DNA of 5,093 bases from NCBI GenBank assembly GCA_020056205.1, contig JAGVIF010000340.1, positions 1 through 5,093 on the forward strand, in the 5' to 3' direction. The notes beneath the pieces are model-generated. The model worked only from the letters and a program-made list of their open reading frames with translations. It was not told the DNA's origin and did not search any database. A program made the position numbers and the translations under genes. The stretch is from Lentisphaeria bacterium (GTDB taxonomy: Bacteria > Verrucomicrobiota > Lentisphaeria > Victivallales > GWF2-50-93). Below are positions 1-4,386 of this stretch, one piece after another (positions within the stretch are counted from its first letter, which is position 1; the number at the start of each line of letters is the position of its first letter).

Positions 1-14
1 CGACCCAAGGGTCG
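1..14. repeat. Short palindrome at window edge
   Basis: CGACCC-AA-GGGTCG forms a perfect 6-bp stem with a 2-nt loop at the very edge of the window. No T-run follows it within the next 20 bases, so it is not a clear intrinsic terminator. It may be the end of a larger palindromic element or of an upstream gene's 3' region, which cannot be seen here. Confidence 0.4.
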
Positions 15-58
15 GGGAATTAGACCCAATTGAGATTAAAAATTTGGGTTCTGAAGAC

Positions 59-86
59 ATCGGTGTTCATCGGTGTTCATCGGTGG
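59..86. repeat. 10-bp tandem repeat (ATCGGTGTTC x 2.8)
   Basis: Two exact copies of ATCGGTGTTC (59-68 and 69-78) are followed by a partial copy, ATCGGTGG (79-86), and then TTAAAAA. The block ends 14 bp before the Shine-Dalgarno sequence of the DUF5989-type gene, so it lies in that gene's 5' leader or promoter region. The function is unknown. From memory, similar ATCnGTGTTC tandem repeats occur between genes in other environmental bacteria; this was not checked. Confidence 0.7.
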
Positions 87-100
87 TTAAAAAGGGAATG

Positions 101-106
101 AGGGAG
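101..106 (+). promoter_or_regulatory. Shine-Dalgarno of the DUF5989-type gene
   Basis: AGGGAG lies 8 nt upstream of the ATG at 115 and supports that start. The spacer is T-rich. Confidence 0.7.
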
Positions 107-114
107 AATTTTTT

Positions 115-309
115 ATGTCGGATGACAACAAAAAGAACGATTTTGAGAAAATTGACGGGGAGATGAATATTGTCTGTGAATTTTGGGAATTTGTGAAAGA
201 CAACAAGAAATTCTGGCTGATCCCTATAATTATTATTTTACTTTTGCTCGGACTTCTAATAATGCTCGGCGGGACGAGCGCCGCTCCATTCATATATACA
301 CTGTTTTAA
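115..309 (+). CDS. Small single-pass membrane protein, DUF5989-type
   Basis: The product is a 64-residue protein. It has a charged, Lys/Asp/Glu-rich N-terminal segment (about residues 1-18), a central EFWEFVKDNKKFWLIPI stretch (about 22-38), one hydrophobic helix rich in Ile and Leu (about 36-51), and the C-terminal signature APFIYTLF ending at the last residue. The FWEF...(K/R)KxWxxPI layout, the single helix and the terminal APFIYTLF match my memory of the DUF5989 family. Those proteins are about 50-65 residues and often sit beside SxtJ-like and carbamoyltransferase genes in polysaccharide or natural-product loci. The N-terminal extension of about 19 residues before the core is longer than in the members I recall. 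The start is supported by AGGGAG 8 nt upstream. The upstream partner genes, if present, lie outside the window. The biochemical role is unknown. The protein is probably anchored in the inner membrane with the N-terminus in the cytoplasm. Confidence 0.85.
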   Translation: MSDDNKKNDFEKIDGEMNIVCEFWEFVKDNKKFWLIPIIIILLLLGLLIMLGGTSAAPFIYTLF

Positions 310-311
310 TT

Positions 312-330
312 GATGCCCCGCAGGGACATC
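312..330. repeat. Hairpin between convergent genes (1)
   Basis: GATGcCCC-gca-GGGaCATC is an 8-position stem with a 3-nt loop. The single C/A mismatch on the plus strand becomes a G-U wobble in minus-strand RNA, so the fold is better on that strand. It starts 3 nt after the DUF5989-type stop codon. There is no T-run on either side, so it could be a weak bidirectional terminator or an interspersed palindromic repeat. Confidence 0.5.
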
Positions 331-341
331 ATGGAAATAGG

Positions 342-359
342 CAGGCGTTTCAACGCCTG
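342..359. repeat. Hairpin between convergent genes (2)
   Basis: CAGGCGTT-TC-AACGCCTG is a perfect 8-bp palindrome with a 2-nt centre (more realistically a 6-bp stem and a 6-nt loop). It lies 11 bp beyond the stop codon of the minus-strand secreted-protein gene. No U-run follows it on either strand. It may protect 3' ends or stop transcription weakly. It could also be half of a two-hairpin repeat element together with 312-330. Confidence 0.55.
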
Positions 360-370
360 TGTAAATACAA

Positions 371-835
371 TCAGCCTTTCCCGGATTTTATTTTAGGCGG
401 ATTTTCAAAAGTTTTTTTGAATTCATGGATGAGGAGTTGTTTTTCTTTTTCGGATTTTTTCGCGAGTTCAGGGAGATTGTCGGCGATTGCCGCGTCGAGA
501 TTAATATAATTCTGGGCAAGTTTTTCCGCGAATTTCGCAAGTTTGAGGAACCATTCTTTCCGTATTTTTGTTTCTTTTTCTATGTCGGGGTGTTCCGCAT
601 AGTTTTTATAGACCGACTCAATTCCTGTAATATCACCGTAGCACCACGTTCCACTTTCCAATTTTTCCGCAAGTTCCCTGCATTTCGCCATCACAAATCC
701 CGATTTGATTTTGGTCTCGCTGAAGGTCTGTCCTTTTGCCTCCGCAGGTTTTTTCACTGTTTTGTCGGCGGCTTTGAGCGGAGACAAAGCAAAAAATGCC
801 AGCGTGATAAGCGCGATAAACACTGATGTTTTCAT
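371..835 (-). CDS. Sec-secreted hypothetical protein, 154 aa
   Basis: The start is the ATG at 835, because AAGGAG lies 6 nt upstream and the product then begins with a classical signal peptide. An ATG at 868 in the same frame would put 11 residues before it and has no ribosome-binding site. Residues 1-4 are MKTS, 5-20 are hydrophobic, and an A-x-A-like site (LKA-A, about residues 20-23) suggests cleavage near Ala22, so the mature protein is probably periplasmic. The mature part is highly charged and mainly helical in character. It is rich in Lys and Glu, with two cysteines (Cys52 and Cys65) that could form a disulfide, and a WCYGD motif around 64-68. No lipobox is seen. I do not recognise the family. 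The gene stands alone, convergent with the DUF5989-type gene, behind a leader holding a 12-bp palindrome. Its base composition is visibly more AT-rich than the pseudopilin genes. Confidence 0.8.
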   Translation of the reverse strand: MKTSVFIALITLAFFALSPLKAADKTVKKPAEAKGQTFSETKIKSGFVMAKCRELAEKLESGTWCYGDITGIESVYKNYAEHPDIEKETKIRKEWFLKLAKFAEKLAQNYINLDAAIADNLPELAKKSEKEKQLLIHEFKKTFENPPKIKSGKG

Positions 836-841
836 AAAATT

Positions 842-847
842 CTCCTT
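842..847 (-). promoter_or_regulatory. Shine-Dalgarno of the secreted-protein gene
   Basis: On the minus strand AAGGAG precedes the ATG at 835 by 6 nt. This decides between that start and the in-frame ATG at 868. Confidence 0.8.
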
Positions 848-875
848 ATTTGAGGTAATTGATTGCACACTAAAG

Positions 876-887
876 TTGTGATCACAA
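876..887. promoter_or_regulatory. Candidate operator, 12-bp perfect palindrome
   Basis: TTGTGATCACAA is a perfect dyad about 41 bp upstream of the secreted-protein start codon. The half-sites TGTGA/TCACA resemble those of the CRP family, but they abut here, whereas CRP sites have 6 bp between them, so it is not a standard CRP site. A dimeric helix-turn-helix regulator could bind it. No convincing -35/-10 pair could be assigned nearby. Confidence 0.35.
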
Positions 888-906
888 TTTCAAATAGTAT
901 CTGCTC

Positions 907-962
907 GTAGTAGCGCAATTTATTGCGCGTTATCAAGCACGGCGAATAAATTCGCCTACTAC
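907..962. repeat. Inverted pair of GTAG-footed hairpins (BIME-like)
   Basis: The left unit is GTAGTA followed by the perfect palindrome GCGCAAT-TT-ATTGCGC (913-928). The right unit, read on the minus strand, is GTAGTA followed by GGCGAAT-TT-ATTCGCC (941-956 plus the TACTAC at 957-962). The two hairpins therefore share the same GTAGTA foot, stem length and TT loop and point towards each other across 12 bp. This is the organisation of bacterial interspersed mosaic elements built from REP sequences. It sits about 70 bp upstream of the secreted-protein start, possibly in its promoter region. Confidence 0.7.
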
Positions 963-1180
963 AAACGGGCACAAATATCGCAATCATACTCCGACTGTTT
1001 TTCGCCTTAACTTAGCGCCATTCGATTCCGACCCCGATTTCCTCACAGTCTTGATGCAATCGGAAAAAGGAGCGCGGGTTTTCCAACCCGCGAGGTTTCT
1101 TCTGACGGCGGGTAAGAAAACCGTGAGTATTCAGTTTCATTTCGAGACTATTAGCATGTTAGGTATCCTTGTTACATTTG
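963..1180. other. Intergenic stretch without a gene
   Basis: No ORF with a ribosome-binding site and credible coding character was found on either strand. One frame on the plus strand is open from about 898 to 1194 but has no supported start and ends inside a REP-like hairpin. The only structure seen is the hairpin at 1073-1092. Confidence 0.5.
1073..1092. repeat. GC-rich hairpin
   Basis: CGCGGGTT-TTCC-AACCCGCG is a perfect 8-bp stem with a 4-nt loop. It lacks the GTAG foot of the other hairpins here. GGTTTCTT follows the stem on the plus strand, and on the minus strand the stem is followed by CTCCTTTTTCC. That short T-run (positions 1064-1068) makes a weak intrinsic terminator for the minus-strand pseudopilin transcript possible. 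Confidence 0.5.
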
Positions 1181-1181
1181 T

Positions 1182-1325
1182 CGCAGGTCAATAGACCTGC
1201 GCTACTTACTGTCAGTTCTGCGTTATAGTAGCTCGGGTCTATCTGACCCGAAGCTTTCGCGGGGTCCCCCCGTCGCAGGTCAATAGACCCGCGCTACTAC
1301 TGGTCGGTCAATAGACTTGCGCTAC
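1182..1325. repeat. REP-like hairpin array, distal to the GspK-like gene
   Basis: Four units of the family that also fills 4161-4386. A1: stem CGCAGGTC (1182-1189), loop AATA, GACCTGCG (1194-1201), then CTAC (1202-1205). B1: GTAG (1228-1231), TCGGGTC (1233-1239), loop TATCT, GACCCGA (1245-1251). A2: CGCAGGTC (1274-1281), AATA, GACCCGCG (1286-1293), CTAC (1294-1297). A3: a degenerate copy at about 1304-1325 that keeps AATA and GCGCTAC. A units point to the minus strand and B units to the plus strand. A small CGGGG/CCCCG hairpin (1260-1272) sits between B1 and A2. The array ends 11 bp from the GspK-like stop codon, so it forms the 3' untranslated region of that transcript. Confidence 0.85.
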
Positions 1326-1335
1326 TTTGTTGGTT

Positions 1336-4116
1336 TTAGTCGTAGTACTCGAATTTGAGTACCGTGCACTTTCCGGTGATCGGATCGCGGTATATCTGCG
1401 CGACGACCTTCTGAGATGAGAGTATCTGGTCTGCGAACGGCTCGTAGGTTCCGAACTGGCAGTTGGCGATGGTCTCCGACAGTCCGGCGGTGTTTGTGAG
1501 ATTGTCTCCGTTAATGTCCCTGCCGGATTCGTTGAACGATGAATCAATCGCGCCGTTGTGGTTCAAGTCCATGTTGATGGCAATTCCGCCTCCGATATCC
1601 TTTATGCTCTGAGCGATCGCTATGACGGTGAAGTAGTCATTCTTGACGTTTTCGGAGAGATTTGCGATCTTGCCGATGATTTCTTCTTGCTTCGCGTCAT
1701 TGTCGAGGAAGACGTTGGACGTGCCATAGTCCTGAAAGGTCGAACTTGACAATTGGGAGATATTCGCAAGCTCCGCCCGCGAGCGCAAAGCGTTGTTGCC
1801 TGCGAGGAATGCGGCTGCGAGATTATCAGCCTCTGTGGAGGAGATCTGCCGTGACGCAACGATGGTTCCCGGTGCGCTGTATGCGTTGCCGACCACGATT
1901 CCGCGGAAGAGTGTGTGAAGAAGTTCCGTCGCCTGGGTCCTCACCGGAACTTTCTTCAGCGAGCTGTTTGCGGAGGTCATTTTAATCTGGTCGAGGATGT
2001 TGGCATCGCCGTCCACGTAGGCTCCGCCCCCGCCCGAAATCAAGGCGCCCGCCGTTGTGTTGTATTTCTTGAGGTTTATTGTTTCCCATGTGCCTGCGCG
2101 ATGGATCGCCCCGATTTCCCAGGGGGACTGCATCTGTCTGTTTCTGATGTAGTCTGTGGAAACGTCCTGCGCCTCGTCTGCGCCGCCTTGGTTCTCCATA
2201 TCGCCGGAGAGAGCAGGCAGGCATTCCGGATTTGTGGAGCCCCCAAGGTAATCACTAACCAGATAGCCGGTATCGGAAGGAGTCCAGAGCGTTGCAAACT
2301 GATTATGGCGGGGGTCGTTGACTCTGAAGAACTTATGTCTGTATGTTCCGGGACTTTCTATTCCGGCGATGGTGTATGTATCGCAAATGTCGGCATAATC
2401 CTGCAAATCAATTGTTGTATCTCTGACCACATATATTTTAAGGTCGTGAACGATTGCTTCGACCTCTTCGGTTTTTCCGGCGCCGAGTCCGGTCACGAAT
2501 CCGTCAAGAGTTCCGAATGTTACACTAGCGCCAGTTATGTTGCTGATTTTGTACGCGTTAGGAACGATATTGCCGGCTGCGAGAGCCGGATTTAATTTGT
2601 TTGTCAGGCGCTGGCTGTCACGTATGACTCCGTCAACCTTCACTATCATTTCAACGTCGTAGTCGATTTGTATGTCAGGGAGCAGGAGATATGGCGTTGA
2701 TGCGGCGTAGTGGTCAGGGTCAGTAGTGCCGCCATACATATTGTGCAGTTCCACTTTGAATTTCAGAAGCCCGTCTCCCCAGTCGTATCTGTCCAATCCC
2801 GCGTCGTATGTGATTGGAACGGGATCAAATCTGAGATGGGCTTCGTTTATGTAGGCGGTCAAGTCGTTTCCCACAAATGTCGGAGAGGTTGTGACAATAT
2901 ACGGAAGGGTTGACGGAGGGGTTGTGAAAACGAGAACGCCGTCGGTTTCCGCTCTCTCATTGAATGCCAATACCGCAGTATTAACGCCGGTTCTGGTATT
3001 GTCGTCGAAATCGCCATAGTCTATGAGATTGGCGGCTATTTGTTTTTTCTTTGTTGCGGCATCGGGCCATCCACCGGAATTTTCACTCCAGTTTTTGATC
3101 CAGGGGATGCAGTAGCCGTCATAGTTCGCATCCGCGCCGTTGAATTCGTCCGCGGCGGCCGGAAACGCAGGAGAAACGCCGATGATATTGTCTATCGTTA
3201 TCGTGTCCCACAGGTTTGGTTCGCCTAGTTCTCCGTAGTCGAAAACTCCATTGCTATTTAAGTCCGTGAAGTCGAAAACTCCATCGCTATCTGAGTCCGT
3301 GAACCTGTTGAGATTGAAACGATGATAGAGTTCGTTCAACGAATCGTTTGATGTGTCAATGTCTATTTCGTTGACCCTTCCGGCGGCCGACTCGTCGAGC
3401 CAGAACGCCTCGTTGCTGTTAGATGCGTCAATAATGCAGAAGCGTTGCAGCATGGTCTTGAATGTTTTGTGAGAATCGTAGTCGCCCAGACCAACCTCAC
3501 TGAAAAGCTTCGAGAATGAAAGCCATGTTCCGGTGTAATAAGTGCCCCCCCCCGTTCCCGACCAATTGAATTTGTCCACTACCGTGGAGCGAAGCCACAT
3601 GCTCTCGTAAAATGCCCCGATATTCAGTTCGTTCATCTCGACTCCCGGACGCTCCTCCACAGTAACGGAAGTACTCTCGTTAACTCCGGTTTTCACTAAG
3701 TCACCCGGGTCAACCCCGCCGCCGGGAATCACAGCGTACGCGTACCTCGCTACGATCTTATTCGTTCCGGCGTCGTCAGCCGTTAGATATTCCCAGTTTA
3801 TGTCCGAGGCGTATGAGTTATCCCACTTTAAGATAGGGTCGCTATCGAGCTTGTGAACCCAGTCGGAATCGTTGTCGTTCGGGGCACTCTGCGTGTGGCT
3901 GAAATATACGTTCTCGTAGAACTGGAGCATGCCCGCGACCTTGTTCACCGTTGACTTCGCCACCAGTCTGGCCACCGCCCTGTTGGCATTATTTGTCGAA
4001 TTCTTAACCTCAACCATCGAGGTCGCAGTGAATGCGAGCGCCATGATCAGGATCAGCGACAGCATCCCGAGCACTAATATCAGAGCTATGCCTTTCTCGT
4101 TTTTTGTGTTTTTCAT
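1336..4116 (-). CDS. GspK-like minor pseudopilin, oversized, with EF-hand loops
   Basis: The product is a 926-residue protein. The start at 4116 is set by GAGGAGG 9 nt upstream; an in-frame ATG at 4134 overlaps that ribosome-binding site. The N-terminus MKNTKNEKG followed by IALILVLGMLSLILIMALAF is a class III prepilin signal: basic residues, Gly9 as the cleavage residue, then about 20 hydrophobic residues. No Glu is present at mature position 5. Loss of that Glu is typical of GspK, the tip minor pseudopilin of type II secretion, and the GspJ-like gene just upstream fits the usual J-K order. NLIDYGDFDDN (about 365-375) resembles the DW(I/V)D-D region of GspK, and a RAELANIS segment lies near 780. 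Typical GspK is about 300-350 residues, so this one is nearly three times longer. Calcium-type loops are seen at D274-D285, D285-E296, D329-G334 and D850-D858. It probably sits at the tip of a pseudopilus or pilus. A PilX-like role is the alternative. Confidence 0.7.
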   Translation of the reverse strand: MKNTKNEKGIALILVLGMLSLILIMALAFTATSMVEVKNSTNNANRAVARLVAKSTVNKVAGMLQFYENVYFSHTQSAPNDNDSDWVHKLDSDPILKWDNSYASDINWEYLTADDAGTNKIVARYAYAVIPGGGVDPGDLVKTGVNESTSVTVEERPGVEMNELNIGAFYESMWLRSTVVDKFNWSGTGGGTYYTGTWLSFSKLFSEVGLGDYDSHKTFKTMLQRFCIIDASNSNEAFWLDESAAGRVNEIDIDTSNDSLNELYHRFNLNRFTDSDSDGVFDFTDLNSNGVFDYGELGEPNLWDTITIDNIIGVSPAFPAAADEFNGADANYDGYCIPWIKNWSENSGGWPDAATKKKQIAANLIDYGDFDDNTRTGVNTAVLAFNERAETDGVLVFTTPPSTLPYIVTTSPTFVGNDLTAYINEAHLRFDPVPITYDAGLDRYDWGDGLLKFKVELHNMYGGTTDPDHYAASTPYLLLPDIQIDYDVEMIVKVDGVIRDSQRLTNKLNPALAAGNIVPNAYKISNITGASVTFGTLDGFVTGLGAGKTEEVEAIVHDLKIYVVRDTTIDLQDYADICDTYTIAGIESPGTYRHKFFRVNDPRHNQFATLWTPSDTGYLVSDYLGGSTNPECLPALSGDMENQGGADEAQDVSTDYIRNRQMQSPWEIGAIHRAGTWETINLKKYNTTAGALISGGGGAYVDGDANILDQIKMTSANSSLKKVPVRTQATELLHTLFRGIVVGNAYSAPGTIVASRQISSTEADNLAAAFLAGNNALRSRAELANISQLSSSTFQDYGTSNVFLDNDAKQEEIIGKIANLSENVKNDYFTVIAIAQSIKDIGGGIAINMDLNHNGAIDSSFNESGRDINGDNLTNTAGLSETIANCQFGTYEPFADQILSSQKVVAQIYRDPITGKCTVLKFEYYD
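3238..3303 (-). repeat. 33-bp in-frame tandem duplication encoding two EF-hand loops
   Basis: Positions 3238-3270 and 3271-3303 are direct copies that differ at three bases. They encode residues 272-282 (FTDSDSDGVFD) and 283-293 (FTDLNSNGVFD) of the GspK-like protein. With the flanking residues the second copy makes a full 12-residue EF-hand loop (D285, N287, N289, G290, D293, E296). The first gives D274, D276, D278, G279, D282 and D285. Asp285 is position 12 of one loop and position 1 of the next. Confidence 0.9.
3545..3553 (-). repeat. Nine-G homopolymer inside the GspK-like gene
   Basis: Nine consecutive C on the plus strand give G9 in the coding strand, encoding Gly189-Gly191 after Thr188. 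Runs of this length are prone to slipped-strand errors in replication and in sequencing. The frame is open across it as given. Confidence 0.9.
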
Positions 4117-4125
4117 GTCCACTTG

Positions 4126-4132
4126 CCTCCTC
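4126..4132 (-). promoter_or_regulatory. Shine-Dalgarno of the GspK-like gene
   Basis: On the minus strand GAGGAGG is followed by 9 nt and ATG at 4116. This strong site places the start after the hairpin array, so translation of the GspK-like gene can begin independently of the upstream gene. Confidence 0.8.
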
Positions 4133-4160
4133 ATTGTTTGAATTTTGAATCAAGTAACTC

Positions 4161-4386
4161 TTCGCAGGTCAATAGACCTGCGCTACTGTCGCTTTCAGTT
4201 CTGCGTTACCGTCGCAATCATAGTAGCTCGGTCTATCTGACCCGAAGCTTTCGCGCCTATTCGCAGGTCAATAGACACTGCGCTACTGTCGCTTTCAGTC
4301 TTGCGTTACCGTCGCAATCATAGTAGCTCGGGTCTATCTGACCCGAAGCTTTCGCATCTGTCGCAGGTCAATAGACCTGCGCTACA
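4161..4386. repeat. Alternating A-B-A-B-A REP-like hairpin array between the pseudopilin genes
   Basis: Two tandem composite units of about 100 bp (4162-4260, 4261-4360) and a partial third. Each unit holds an A hairpin on the minus strand (GTAG foot, CGCAGGTC-TATT-GACCTGCG), a 36-bp spacer, then a B hairpin on the plus strand (GTAG foot, TCGGGTC-TATCT-GACCCGA). A hairpins: 4163-4182, 4262-4282 and 4362-4381. B hairpins: 4228-4245 and 4328-4346. The first B lacks one G of the stem and the second A has one extra A; the others are perfect. The array takes up most of the 265 bp between the two genes and would be transcribed as a run of stable hairpins. The GTAG foot, the inverted alternation and the dispersal are what is known for REP/BIME elements. 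No transposase gene is in view. Confidence 0.9.

Noticed and set aside
425..826. 133-codon plus-strand ORF opposite the secreted-protein gene
   Set aside because: It is very rich in Phe and Arg, as expected from the complement of a Lys/Glu-rich gene. The minus strand has the signal peptide and ribosome-binding site.
1054..1194. Small plus-strand gene of 46 codons in the intergenic region
   Set aside because: No ribosome-binding site precedes the ATG. The frame runs through one hairpin (1073-1092) and stops inside a REP-like element, so it looks like chance.
1260..1272. CGGGG/CCCCG hairpin as an intrinsic terminator
   Set aside because: The stem is only 5 bp and neither side has a T-run. It lies inside the REP-like array and was recorded as part of it.
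1915..2595. 226-codon plus-strand ORF opposite the GspK-like gene
   Set aside because: It is the antisense shadow of a long, well-supported minus-strand gene. It has no recognisable domain and no credible start signal.
4132..4134. ATG at 4134 as the start of the GspK-like gene
   Set aside because: It overlaps the strong GAGGAGG site that serves the ATG at 4116. Starting at 4116 gives a standard short basic prepilin leader.
4161..4386. CRISPR array
   Set aside because: The repeats alternate in orientation, are themselves short perfect palindromes, and the intervening segments are identical between units and not unique spacers.
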